A stretch of 32,050 bases of DNA from Thioalkalivibrio sp. (GCA_011046015.1 DSBO01000168.1:1-32050); one strand, 5' to 3'. Shown: positions 15,210 through 24,372, counted from the first letter of the stretch. The notes: generated from the sequence alone by a model not told the origin. A program made the numbers and translations.

Positions 15210-15638
15210 ATGGCTATGACCATGCACGTAGACATTGTAAGCGCTGAGGAGTCGATCTTCTCCGGTACTGTCGAAGAGCTCTACGCCCCGGGTGAGATGG
15301 GTGAGCTCGGGATCTTCCCGCGCCACACCCAGCTCGTCACGCGTCTGAAGCCTGGCGAAGTCCGTGTGAAGCGGGAAGGTCAGTCGGAACTGGAGCTTTA
15401 TTTCGTCTCCGGCGGGATTCTCGAGGTTCAGCCGCACGTGGTGACTGTGCTTGCCGACACCGCCGTGCGCGCCAAGGACCTCGACGAGGCCGCCGCCCTG
15501 GAAGCGAAGAAGCAGGCCGAAGAGGCCCTCGCCGACAAGAAGGCCGACTTCGACTATGCCAAGGCCCAGACCGAGCTGGCTGAAGCGGTTGCCCAGCTGC
15601 GCACGATCCAGAAGATCCGCAAGCAGGGTGGTCAGTAA
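15210..15638 (+). CDS. atpC: F0F1 ATP synthase subunit epsilon
   Basis: 142 aa; [51 protein letters not shown]. Confidence 0.97.
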   Translation: MAMTMHVDIVSAEESIFSGTVEELYAPGEMGELGIFPRHTQLVTRLKPGEVRVKREGQSELELYFVSGGILEVQPHVVTVLADTAVRAKDLDEAAALEAKKQAEEALADKKADFDYAKAQTELAEAVAQLRTIQKIRKQGGQ

Positions 15639-15666
15639 GCAGCCGGCCTTGTGGCATCAGGCAGCG

Positions 15667-15695
15667 AAAAGGCAGCTTCGGCTGCCTTTTCTTTT
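15667..15695 (+). terminator. Rho-independent terminator of the atp operon
   Basis: AAAAGGCAGC-TTCG-GCTGCCTTTT: 10-bp perfect stem capped by a C(UUCG)G tetraloop, followed by a T-rich tail. Confidence 0.93.
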
Positions 15696-15767
15696 GGTCG
15701 TCGGTATGCCATGGACGCACCGTTCCGATACGCCGATAATGACCCCGAGTCTTCGAACCGATCCGCC

Positions 15768-17141
15768 ATGAATCTCGCTGTCGTCATACTCGCCGCCGGA
15801 CAGGGCACGCGCATGCGCTCCCGGCTGCCCAAGGTGCTGCAGCCGCTTGCCGGCCGCCCGCTGCTCGATCATGTCATCGGGCGTGCCCGTGCGCTCGAGC
15901 CGGCCGCTATCCATGTGGTCTACGGCCACGGTGCCGACGCGGTGCAGGCTGCGTTCGCCCACCAGGACGACCTGCTTTGGGAACTCCAGGCCGAGCAGCT
16001 CGGCACGGGTCACGCGGTGGCCCAGGCGCTGCCCGGCATCCGGGACGAGGACGTCGTGCTGGTACTGTACGGTGACGTCCCGCTCACGGCCCCGGCCACG
16101 CTGGAACGCCTGATCCATGCCCTCGAGGCTCATGCGCTTGCGCTTCTCACGGTCAACCTTGCTGATCCCACGGGGTATGGGCGCATCCTGCGTGATGATG
16201 CCGGCGCGGTGGAGCGCATCGTCGAGGAGAAGGATGCCTCCCCCATCGAGCGGCGCATCCATGAGGTGAACACCGGCATCCTCGCCGCGCACGCCGGCGA
16301 TCTGCGTCGCTGGCTGTCGGCCGTGGATGCGGACAACGCGCAGGGCGAGTACTACCTCACCGACTGTGTCGGCCTGGCCGCGGCCGAGGGCGGCACGGTG
16401 CAGGCGCTCGCCTGCCACCACCCCATCGAGGTGATGGGGGTGAACGACAAGGCACAGCTCGCGCGCCTGGAACGCGACTGGCAGCGTCAGCTAGCCCATG
16501 AGCTGATGGACGCTGGCGCCACGCTCATCGATCCCGCACGCCTGGACATCCGCGGCAGCGTCGAGGTGGGCCGCGACGTCCTGATCGAGCCCAACGTGCT
16601 CTTCGAGGGGCGCGTGGTGCTCGGCGAGGGGGTCGTCGTCGGGCCCGGCTGCGTGCTGCGCGACTGCACCGTCGAGGACGGCACGCGGATCGACGCCCAC
16701 TGCGTGATCGACCAGGCGCACATCGGACCGGAGTGCCGTATCGGTCCCTTTGCGCGCATCCGCCCCGAGACGCGACTGGCCGGCCATGCCCATGTCGGCA
16801 ATTTCGTCGAGATCAAGAAGTCCGAGATCGGGGAAGGCAGCAAGATCAATCACCTGAGCTATGTCGGCGACAGCCGTGTGGGCGCACGCGTCAACATCGG
16901 CGCGGGTACCATCACCTGCAACTACGATGGCGCCCGCAAGCATCGCACCGTGATCGGCGACGACGCCTTCATCGGTTCAGACACCCAGCTGGTTGCCCCG
17001 GTGACGGTCGGGCGCGGTGCCACCATCGGCGCCGGATCGACCATCACCCGCGATGCCCCCGAGGACGCGCTCACCCTGAGTCGGGCGAAGCAGCTTACCC
17101 TCAAGGGCTGGCAACGGCCCAGCAAGCAGGACAAGGACTAG
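15768..17141 (+). CDS. glmU: Bifunctional UDP-GlcNAc pyrophosphorylase / glucosamine-1-phosphate N-acetyltransferase
   Basis: [36 protein letters not shown]; left-handed beta-helix hexapeptide repeats. Internal ATG 15768 preferred over ORF start 15651. Confidence 0.96.
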   Translation: MNLAVVILAAGQGTRMRSRLPKVLQPLAGRPLLDHVIGRARALEPAAIHVVYGHGADAVQAAFAHQDDLLWELQAEQLGTGHAVAQALPGIRDEDVVLVLYGDVPLTAPATLERLIHALEAHALALLTVNLADPTGYGRILRDDAGAVERIVEEKDASPIERRIHEVNTGILAAHAGDLRRWLSAVDADNAQGEYYLTDCVGLAAAEGGTVQALACHHPIEVMGVNDKAQLARLERDWQRQLAHELMDAGATLIDPARLDIRGSVEVGRDVLIEPNVLFEGRVVLGEGVVVGPGCVLRDCTVEDGTRIDAHCVIDQAHIGPECRIGPFARIRPETRLAGHAHVGNFVEIKKSEIGEGSKINHLSYVGDSRVGARVNIGAGTITCNYDGARKHRTVIGDDAFIGSDTQLVAPVTVGRGATIGAGSTITRDAPEDALTLSRAKQLTLKGWQRPSKQDKD

Positions 17142-17144
17142 ACC

Positions 17145-18977
17145 ATGTGCGGAATCGTCGGTGCCGTCGCCCAGCGCGACGTGGCCCCCATCCTGCTCGA
17201 AGGCCTGCGGCGTCTCGAGTACCGCGGCTATGACTCCGCCGGTATGGCCGTGCTCGGTGCCGATGGCCCCTTCGCACGGCACCGCCGCGTCGGCAAGGTG
17301 GCGGAACTGGCCGAGGCGTTGTCCACCGCGCCGCTGCCCGGCAGTACCGGCGTGGCGCATACCCGCTGGGCCACCCACGGCGTGCCCACCGAGCGCAACG
17401 CCCACCCGCACATCTGCAACGACCGCGTCGCCGTGGTCCACAACGGCATCATCGAGAACCACGCCGAACTGCGCGCGCGCCAGCTCGAACAGGGCTATCG
17501 ATTCACATCCGACACGGACACCGAGGTGGTCGCCCACCAGGTGGTGCATTACCTCGATCAGGGCCTCGACCTGCTCGCGGCCGTGGCGCGTGCCGCGGCT
17601 GACCTCAAGGGGGCCTATGCCCTGGGCGTGGTTCACGTCGAGGAGCCCGGCCGCCTGGTCGCCGCGCGCCATGGCAGCCCGCTGGTGCTCGGTGTGGGTA
17701 TCGGCGAGAACTTCATCGCCTCTGACGTGCAAGCCCTCCTGCCCGTCACCCAGCGTTTCATCTACCTGGAGAATGGGGACATCGCCGACGTGCGCCGCGA
17801 CGCCGTGCAGGTCTACGACCAGGCCCTCGCCCCCGTGTCCCGGCCGGTGCGGGAGACGCAGCTCACCGCCCAGGCCGCCGACCGCGGTGCCTACCGGCAT
17901 TACATGCTCAAGGAGATCTTCGAGCAGCCGCGCGCCATCGCGGACACCCTGGAGGGGCGCATCGTCGACGGCCGCATCCCGGATGCCATCCTCGGACCCG
18001 GGGCCGACGCCCTGCTCGACCAGGTGCGTGCGGTGCAGATCGTGGCCTGCGGCACCAGCTACCATGCCGGACTCGTCGCCCGCTACTGGTTCGAGGCCGT
18101 GGCCGGCGTGCCGTGCCAGGTCGAGGTCGCCAGCGAGTTTCGTTACCGCTCCCACGTCGTGCAGGACGGAACCCTGTTCATCACCATCTCCCAGTCGGGC
18201 GAGACCGCCGACACGCTGGCCGCGCTGCTCGATACCCGGGGGCAGGGTTATCTCGGCTCCGTGGCCATCTGCAACGTACCCGAAAGCTCGCTGGTGCGCG
18301 AATCGGACTACGCCCTGATGACGCACGCCGGCCCGGAGATCGGGGTGGCGTCGACGAAGGCCTTTACCACCCAGCTCGTCGCCCTGCTCCTGCTGGTGCT
18401 CATCGTGGGCCGCCGCCACCGCCTCGCCGCCGACGAGGAGCAGCGCCTGGTGCGCGAACTCGAGGCCGTGCCGGGCCGCATCGAGGCCGTGCTCCAGCTC
18501 GACCCGGCCATCGAGGAATTCGCACGCCACTTCGCCCAGCGCCACCATGCACTGTTTCTCGGGCGTGGCACCCAGTACCCGGTGGCCATGGAGGGGGCGC
18601 TCAAGCTCAAGGAGATCTCCTACATCCACGCCGAGGCCTATCCTGCCGGCGAACTCAAGCACGGTCCGCTCGCGCTGGTCGACGAGGAGATGCCGGTGAT
18701 CGCCGTGGCGCCCTCGGGCGAGCTGCTGGAAAAGCTCCTGTCGAATCTCGAGGAGGTGCGCGCACGCGGCGGCGAGCTGCTGGTCTTTGCCGACCAGCGC
18801 GGCGCGTTTCGTGGCCGCGACGGCATCGCGGTGCTCGACGTGGTCCCCGTGGAGGAGACCACGGCGCCGATCGTCTACACCGTGCCGCTGCAGCTGCTGG
18901 CCTACCACACGGCGGTGATGAAGGGCACCGACGTTGACCAGCCGCGTAACCTCGCCAAGTCCGTCACCGTCGAGTAA
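17145..18977 (+). CDS. glmS: Glutamine-fructose-6-phosphate aminotransferase (isomerizing)
   Basis: MCGIVGAVAQRDVAPILLEGLRRLEYRGYDSAG N-terminal Cys nucleophile; SQSGETADTLAAL SIS domain; C-terminal DQPRNLAKSVTVE. Confidence 0.99.
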   Translation: MCGIVGAVAQRDVAPILLEGLRRLEYRGYDSAGMAVLGADGPFARHRRVGKVAELAEALSTAPLPGSTGVAHTRWATHGVPTERNAHPHICNDRVAVVHNGIIENHAELRARQLEQGYRFTSDTDTEVVAHQVVHYLDQGLDLLAAVARAAADLKGAYALGVVHVEEPGRLVAARHGSPLVLGVGIGENFIASDVQALLPVTQRFIYLENGDIADVRRDAVQVYDQALAPVSRPVRETQLTAQAADRGAYRHYMLKEIFEQPRAIADTLEGRIVDGRIPDAILGPGADALLDQVRAVQIVACGTSYHAGLVARYWFEAVAGVPCQVEVASEFRYRSHVVQDGTLFITISQSGETADTLAALLDTRGQGYLGSVAICNVPESSLVRESDYALMTHAGPEIGVASTKAFTTQLVALLLLVLIVGRRHRLAADEEQRLVRELEAVPGRIEAVLQLDPAIEEFARHFAQRHHALFLGRGTQYPVAMEGALKLKEISYIHAEAYPAGELKHGPLALVDEEMPVIAVAPSGELLEKLLSNLEEVRARGGELLVFADQRGAFRGRDGIAVLDVVPVEETTAPIVYTVPLQLLAYHTAVMKGTDVDQPRNLAKSVTVE

Positions 18978-18979
18978 TT

Positions 18980-18996
18980 CCCAGCGCCCCGCTGGG
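18980..18996 (+). terminator. Probable terminator downstream of glmS
   Basis: CCCAGCG-CCC-CGCTGGG 7-bp stem followed by GCTTTGTT. Confidence 0.6.
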
Positions 18997-19068
18997 GCTT
19001 TGTTGTGCAGGCCCCTTGACTCGTGTACCTTTAGCGCGCGAAAAATCTGGTGCTTTGAGGTATCCGAG

Positions 19069-19365
19069 ATGGAAAAGACTGAACTGAACAAACGCTGCGT
19101 CGAGCTGTACAACCACCCGCGTGTGCGCAACATGATGTGGAACGCCCGCATGTTCTGGGACTTCGGCCGCAAGCTGAACCCGACGAACGAGGAGCTGACC
19201 ACCCCGCGCGTCGACCTCTGCGAGCTGGAGGTCATGCTCTCCGCCGCCGCCTGGAGCGAGTCCCAGTGCGCCGCCGACCTCAACAGCCGCAACCCGGGCC
19301 GTGCCGACTTCATCCGTCGCGCCGTCCAGAGCGGTCAGCGTCCGGTCCTGGCGCGCGTCGCCTGA
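19069..19365 (+). CDS. Hypothetical protein, 98 aa, no family recognised
   Basis: MEKTELNKRCVELYNHPRVRNMMWNARMFWDFGRKLNPTNEELTTPRVDLCELEVMLSAAAWSESQCAADLNSRN...; discrete unit between terminators. Confidence 0.75.
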   Translation: MEKTELNKRCVELYNHPRVRNMMWNARMFWDFGRKLNPTNEELTTPRVDLCELEVMLSAAAWSESQCAADLNSRNPGRADFIRRAVQSGQRPVLARVA

Positions 19366-19391
19366 TCGGCTCGCCATTCGGCGGGAACGTC

Positions 19392-19429
19392 GCATAAAAA
19401 AACCGGGCCATGGCCCGGTTTTTTTATGC
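19392..19429. terminator. Bidirectional rho-independent terminator
   Basis: 38-bp perfect palindrome GCATAAAAAAACCGGGCCATGGCCCGGTTTTTTTATGC between convergent genes, with A tract and T tract on either side of a GC stem. Confidence 0.93.
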
Positions 19430-19447
19430 CTGTCATGCAGGAGGGGG

Positions 19448-20008
19448 TCAGTCCCTGGTCGGGCGTTGCAGCGGCCCTTCCACCTCGGCGCGCTTGCCCG
19501 CGCCGGCGAGTTTCTCGATCAGATCGAGGGCGAAGTCCATAGCCGTGCCTGGACCCCGGGAGGTCACAATCAGCCCGTCCGTCTCTACCGCGTTCTGCGT
19601 AAGCGTCGTGTCCGGCAGGTCCAGCGCATCCAGCACGCCCGGGAAGCTGGTCGCCCGACGTCCCTGGAGCAGCCCCGCGCTGGCCAGTACCTTGGGTGCC
19701 GCACAGATCGCGCCGACATACCGCCCGGTAGCCGCCATCTGCCGTACCAGGGTCTGGATGCGGGGGTCCGCCTCGAGGTGATCCGATCCCGGCTGTCCGC
19801 CGGGCAGCACCACCATGTCGAACTCGCGCCCGAGCACCGCGTCCAGTTCCGCGTCCGGCATCAGCACCGTACCGCGCGAGGCCGTCACCGGTCCGGCCAC
19901 CAGCCCCGCCGTGACGACCTCGATGCCGGCGCGGCGCAGGAGGTCAATGATCGTGACGGCTTCTAGTTCCTCGCAGCCGTCGGCGAGGGGGACAAGGACG
20001 CTTGCCAT
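19448..20008 (-). CDS. DJ-1/PfpI family protein
   Basis: MASVLVPLADGCEELEAVTIIDLLRRAGIEVVTAGL; AAICAAPKVLASAGLLQGRRAT nucleophile-elbow Cys. Confidence 0.95.
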   Translation of the reverse strand: MASVLVPLADGCEELEAVTIIDLLRRAGIEVVTAGLVAGPVTASRGTVLMPDAELDAVLGREFDMVVLPGGQPGSDHLEADPRIQTLVRQMAATGRYVGAICAAPKVLASAGLLQGRRATSFPGVLDALDLPDTTLTQNAVETDGLIVTSRGPGTAMDFALDLIEKLAGAGKRAEVEGPLQRPTRD

Positions 20009-20769
20009 ACCTGCCTCCTATCACGAATGTCGAGCAGCTCGCTAACCGGCACCAGTTCGATGCCCAGGGCATCGAGCTCGCCCAGCCGGGCCTCCAGCAC
20101 CTCAAGCGTCGCCCCGTAGGGGTGACCGATGCCGACGGCCACGCCCCGGCGCAGGGCGACCTGAATCAGGTGGTCGAACTGGCGTTCCACAAAGGCCGCA
20201 TCATCGGGCTCGCTATCGAGAAACACGTCGCGATCCACCGTCGGCACGCGCCGCTCCAGCGCCACGCGCATTGCCACCGACTCGGCCGTGGTACGGCTGT
20301 CGACGAAGTACAGATCGCCGCGATCGGCCAGCACCTGCATCAGCCAGTCCATGTGCCCGGGATGCCGCGTGAGCAGGCTGCCCATGTGGTTGTTGACGCC
20401 CCGCACGTGCGGCACCGCGGCCAGTCCTGTCTCCAGCGCGCGCTTCACCGCCTGTTCCGACATGTCCATGGTCACCCCGCCCGGACCCAGTGGCCGTTCA
20501 TGTACCGCCTGCATCGGCAGGTGCAGCATCACTTCCTTGCCGCGTTCATGGGCCATGGTGGCGATCTGCGCCGCGAACGGGGTGTCCGGCAACACCGCGT
20601 AGGTGACCGGACCCGGCAGCGCCAGGCTGCGCAGCCCCGCCTCGCGCTGGTAACCCAGGTCATCGAGGATGAGCGCGATAACCGGGTGCTGATGGGGCGG
20701 CTCGTCGGCCACCGCCGCGCCCGCGCCGAGGGCAGCGAACAGCAGCATCAGCCACTGCATCGGCCGCAT
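19963..20769 (-). CDS. Divergent polysaccharide deacetylase family protein (YibQ-like)
   Basis: Signal peptide; HPVIALILDDLGYQREAGLRSLALPGPVTYAVLPDTPFAAQIATMAHERGKEVMLHLPMQA; adjacent to ctpA/envC. Confidence 0.93.
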   Translation of the reverse strand: MRPMQWLMLLFAALGAGAAVADEPPHQHPVIALILDDLGYQREAGLRSLALPGPVTYAVLPDTPFAAQIATMAHERGKEVMLHLPMQAVHERPLGPGGVTMDMSEQAVKRALETGLAAVPHVRGVNNHMGSLLTRHPGHMDWLMQVLADRGDLYFVDSRTTAESVAMRVALERRVPTVDRDVFLDSEPDDAAFVERQFDHLIQVALRRGVAVGIGHPYGATLEVLEARLGELDALGIELVPVSELLDIRDRRQVWQASLSPSPTAARN

Positions 20770-20773
20770 CGTG

Positions 20774-22096
20774 TCAGCCTCGCTGCTTCACGATACTCAG
20801 GCCCTTGAGCAGGTTAAGCGCCTCGAACAGCTGGTAGTCGCGCTGCGCCAGCGGCTGCTCTTCGGTCTTCTTGACTGCCTCTTCGCCCTCGGGCGTCTTC
20901 TGCCCGTTCTCCAGGTGACGCGAGAGGTCCGCCTCCGTCAGGGGCCGGAAACCGCCACCTTCGGACTCTGCCACGCGCAGCGGCTCCACGATGATGTCCG
21001 GCTTGATGCCGTCGGCCTGGATCGAGCGACCGTTGGGCGTGTAGTAGCGTGCCGTCGTCAGTTTGAGGGCAGTGTCCTGCGTCAGCTGCAGGATCGTCTG
21101 TACCGATCCCTTGCCGAAGGTCTTGGTGCCCATGATGAGCGCGCGCTCGTGATCCTGCAGAGCACCCGCCACGATCTCGGAGGCCGACGCGGAACCCTCG
21201 TTCACCAGCACAACGATCGGGGCGCCGTCGGCGACGTCACCCGGGCTGGCCGAATAGCGCAGCCTGGAATCCTCGATGCGGCCCTCGGTGTAGACGATGA
21301 GGCCCGACTCGAGGAAGGCGTCGGAGACGCCCACGGCGCCGTTGAGCACGCCGCCCGGGTTGTTGCGCAGGTCGAGCACCAGACCCTTGAGGCGACCGTC
21401 GCTCTCGGCCTTCAGTTTCTGCACCGCATCCACCAGGTCCCGCGTGGTGCGCGACTGGAAGTTGGTGATGCGCAGGTAGCCGAAGCCCGGCTCCAGGCTG
21501 TGGCTCTTGACGCTCTTCACCTGGATGATGTCGCGCTTGATGCTGATCTCCAGCGGCCTGTCGGCCCCTTCGCGCACGATGGTCAGGGTGATGGAGGTGC
21601 CCTTCTTGCCGCGCATCAGCTTCACCGCCTCGTTGAGCGACATGCCCTTCACCGGCTTGTCGTCCAGACGGATGATCAGGTCGCCGGCGCGCACCCCGGC
21701 GCGCTGCGCCGGGGTGTCGTCGATGGGCGCGATCACCTTGACGAAGCCGTCTTCCATGCCCACTTCGATGCCCAGCCCGCCGAACTCGCCGGAGGTGCCA
21801 ATCTGCAGCTCCTTGAACTCTTCCTCGCCGAGGTAATCGGAGTGCGGATCCAGCCCCGTGAGCATGCCGCGGATGGCGTTCTCCAGCAGTTCCTTGTCGT
21901 CGACGTCCTCGACGTAATCGCGCTTGATGCGACCGTAGACCTCGGTCAGCTTGCGCAACTCTTCCAGCGGCAGGGCATCCGGCTGCGTGGCGGCGCGCGT
22001 GTCGCGCTCGGCGAACACGCTGAGCGTCATGCTCAGCGACACACCCAGCAGCAGGCCCATGAGCAGGCCGAATCCAAGGCGGTATTTGGCTTTCAT
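20774..22096 (-). CDS. S41 family carboxy-terminal processing peptidase (CtpA-like)
   Basis: Signal/TM, PDZ (EFGGLGIEVGMEDGFVKVIAPIDDTPAQRAGVRAGDLIIRLD), catalytic VNEGSASASEIVAGALQDHERALIMGTKTFGKGSVQ. Start at 22096 (MKAKYRLGFG, after GGAGAG) preferred over 22162. Confidence 0.95.
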   Translation of the reverse strand: MKAKYRLGFGLLMGLLLGVSLSMTLSVFAERDTRAATQPDALPLEELRKLTEVYGRIKRDYVEDVDDKELLENAIRGMLTGLDPHSDYLGEEEFKELQIGTSGEFGGLGIEVGMEDGFVKVIAPIDDTPAQRAGVRAGDLIIRLDDKPVKGMSLNEAVKLMRGKKGTSITLTIVREGADRPLEISIKRDIIQVKSVKSHSLEPGFGYLRITNFQSRTTRDLVDAVQKLKAESDGRLKGLVLDLRNNPGGVLNGAVGVSDAFLESGLIVYTEGRIEDSRLRYSASPGDVADGAPIVVLVNEGSASASEIVAGALQDHERALIMGTKTFGKGSVQTILQLTQDTALKLTTARYYTPNGRSIQADGIKPDIIVEPLRVAESEGGGFRPLTEADLSRHLENGQKTPEGEEAVKKTEEQPLAQRDYQLFEALNLLKGLSIVKQRG

Positions 22097-22181
22097 CAAT
22101 CTCTCCAGAAACGTGGCGGGGGTTTCGCGCCCTGAGGGTGGTATCTTAGCATTCAATGGCATTGGACCAACCCGGCATGAA

Positions 22182-23390
22182 TTAATTCGTCTGCGCCGCG
22201 ACTGACTGGCTGCACCACTGCGCGGGATTCACCGGCTTGCCCTGGTGGCGGATCTCGAAGTAGACGCCGGCCGTGTCATGGCCGCCGCTACGGCCCGCCG
22301 CGCCGATCACCTGGCCGGGCTCCACCCAGTCGCCGACCGAGGCGTACAGGCTCTGGTTGTACCCGTACAGGCTCATGTAGCCGTCGCCATGATCGACGAT
22401 GACCAGCAGGCCGAAGCCGCGCATCCAGTCGGCGAAGGCGACGCGCCCGTGGGAGATGGCCCGCACCTGGCGCCCCTCGGGCGCGGTGATCAGCACGCCC
22501 TGCCAGCGCAGGCTGGCGCCGGTGTGACCGCGCTCCTCGCCGAAGCGCGCCTTGATCTGGCCGTCGGCCGGCCAGGGCAGGCGCCCCTTGAGCGTGGTGA
22601 ACGGGCGCATGACGCCGTCGTTCGGAATGTCCTCCAGTACACGTGCCAGCTTCGCCAGCAGGGCCTTGAGCTGCTCCTCGTCCTCGCGCAGCGACGTCAG
22701 ACGCTGGTCGCTGGAAAGGATCTCGGCCCGCAGTTTGGCCAGCACCTCGCCGCGCTCCTGCTTGCCCGCCAGCAGCGCGTCCTGTCGCTGTTGCTGCGTC
22801 TTACGCGCCGCTTCCAGCGCCTGTGTCTGCTGGTCGATCTCGGCCTCGGTGCGCCGCAGGTCCGTGAGCGTGGATTCCACGGCATCGATGCGCTCGAGCC
22901 GGGCCGTCTGCAGGAATTCGTAGTAGGCGAGCACCCGGCCGACTGCCGCCGGGTCTTCCTGATTTAGCAGCAGCTTGATCTGCGCCTGGCGCCCGCCCGC
23001 ATAGGCCGCGCGAACCTGGCGCGCGAGCAGGTCGCGCTGTTCGGCCAGCGCATCGAGCTGGTCCCGGCGGGTGGCACGCAGGCCGTCCAGCCGCGCCTGG
23101 GTGCGGGCGAGCTGCGCGTCGATGTCCCGCAGCTCCCGGCTGCCGCGCCCAATCTCGCCTTCGATGCGGCGCAGCTCGCGTTCCAGCTTGCCCTGTTTGC
23201 CGCGCGCGGACTCCAGGCGTTCCTGCACGCGGGTGATCTCGGTCTGCAGCGCCTTGAGCCGTTGGGCCGCCTTCGCCTGCTCATCGGCCAGCGCCGGCGG
23301 GGCCAGCAGGACGGCGAGCAAAAACGGCAGAATGTGGCCAAGCAGTCGGGGAGTCACGCGAACGCGTCCATAATCATGGGCTAGGCGCAT
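22182..23390 (-). CDS. envC: Murein hydrolase activator EnvC (coiled coil plus degenerate LytM/M23 domain)
   Basis: N-terminal signal and coiled coil; C-terminal ISHGRVAFADWMRGFGLLVIVDHGDGYMSLYGYNQSLYASVGDWVEPGQVIGAAGRSGG. ORF extends to 23459 but MRLAHDYG at 23390 is a likelier start. Confidence 0.93.
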   Translation of the reverse strand: MRLAHDYGRVRVTPRLLGHILPFLLAVLLAPPALADEQAKAAQRLKALQTEITRVQERLESARGKQGKLERELRRIEGEIGRGSRELRDIDAQLARTQARLDGLRATRRDQLDALAEQRDLLARQVRAAYAGGRQAQIKLLLNQEDPAAVGRVLAYYEFLQTARLERIDAVESTLTDLRRTEAEIDQQTQALEAARKTQQQRQDALLAGKQERGEVLAKLRAEILSSDQRLTSLREDEEQLKALLAKLARVLEDIPNDGVMRPFTTLKGRLPWPADGQIKARFGEERGHTGASLRWQGVLITAPEGRQVRAISHGRVAFADWMRGFGLLVIVDHGDGYMSLYGYNQSLYASVGDWVEPGQVIGAAGRSGGHDTAGVYFEIRHQGKPVNPAQWCSQSVAAQTN

Positions 23391-23492
23391 TTTAGCCCGC
23401 CGGCACAGCAACTTGGAAAGTCGAACAGGACATCGGGCGCTTCCCTTCTGATGGCTCAACGTATTATTGTATAATGCATTGCTAATTTACAT

Positions 23493-23837
23493 GTGTTCCG
23501 TTTCATGACCGAGGCCGCGATCTTGACCACTTTAACGCCCCAACTGATGACTCGCGAAGAGGACATCGAGCGCGCGTCCCGTTCGCTCAAGGCCATGTCC
23601 CATCCCCTGCGTCTGAAGATCCTCTGCACCCTCGGCGAGCGCGAGGTCAGTGTACAGGAGATCGTGGAAAACGTCGGGACCTCGCAGAGCAACATCTCCC
23701 AGCACCTGGCCATCCTGCGCGACAAGGGCATCCTCGCTTCGCGCAAGGACGCCAACCGTGTCTACTACCGTGTTGGCGACGCACGCACGCTGCGCCTGAT
23801 CGGCATGATGCAGGAAGTGTTCTGCACCCAGGGCTGA
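23493..23837 (+). CDS. ArsR-family regulator, SqrR/BigR/YgaV-like (candidate persulfide sensor)
   Basis: SHPLRLKILCTLGEREVSVQEIVENVGTSQSNISQHLAILRDKGILASRKDANRVYYRV wHTH; only two Cys, at residues 45 and 111. Start may be 23505. Confidence 0.92.
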   Translation: MFRFMTEAAILTTLTPQLMTREEDIERASRSLKAMSHPLRLKILCTLGEREVSVQEIVENVGTSQSNISQHLAILRDKGILASRKDANRVYYRVGDARTLRLIGMMQEVFCTQG

Positions 23838-23943
23838 GCCGGCGCCTCCCTTAAACCGGCCAGACGCGGTATGATCCCCCGTCCGGCACGGCCATCGCGC
23901 CTGTCGGCCACGATCACAACCCAGGCCCGAAGCGGTATCGCAC

Positions 23944-24372
23944 ATGGACCAGTACCTCGAATTCATAAGTAATCATCCCCTGCTCTTCCTGGCCCTCGCG
24001 GCCGTGATCGCCATGCTGATCTGGACCGAGCTGCGCCGTTTCACGGTCGGCTACCAGATCATCACGCCCAATGACGCCGTTCGCCTCATGAACCAGGGGG
24101 ATGCCCTGATCCTCGACGTGCGCGAAGACAACGAGGTGCGCCAGGGCTTCATCGAGGGCGCCAAGCACATTCCGCTGGGCGTACTCGCCAAACGCATCGA
24201 CGAGATCTCGGGCAGCAAGGGCAAGCCGGTCATCGCCTATTGCCGCAGCGGGAACCGCTCGGCCTCGGCCTGCTCCATCCTCACCAAGGCCGGCTTCGAG
24301 AACGTTCACAACCTCAAGGGCGGTGTGATGGCCTGGAGCCAGGCGAATCTGCCGCTGAAAAAAAAGAAATGA
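23944..24372 (+). CDS. Membrane-anchored rhodanese-like domain protein (YibN-like)
   Basis: N-terminal TM, rhodanese active-site loop VIAYCRSGNRSASACSIL; upstream of grxC and secB as in E. coli yibN. Confidence 0.94.
   Translation: MDQYLEFISNHPLLFLALAAVIAMLIWTELRRFTVGYQIITPNDAVRLMNQGDALILDVREDNEVRQGFIEGAKHIPLGVLAKRIDEISGSKGKPVIAYCRSGNRSASACSILTKAGFENVHNLKGGVMAWSQANLPLKKKK

Noticed and set aside
16977-19313. 778-aa minus-strand ORF opposite glmS
   Set aside because: Shadow ORF from GC-rich codons; amino-acid composition (H/R/G/V/L-rich, no motifs) is typical of an antisense translation of a conserved gene.
20771-22135. 454-aa plus-strand ORF opposite the ctpA-type protease
   Set aside because: Antisense shadow of a gene with clear PDZ and S41 motifs.
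22205-22500. envC as an active M23 peptidase
   Set aside because: The LytM domain lacks the usual zinc-ligand motifs and matches the degenerate EnvC activator type.
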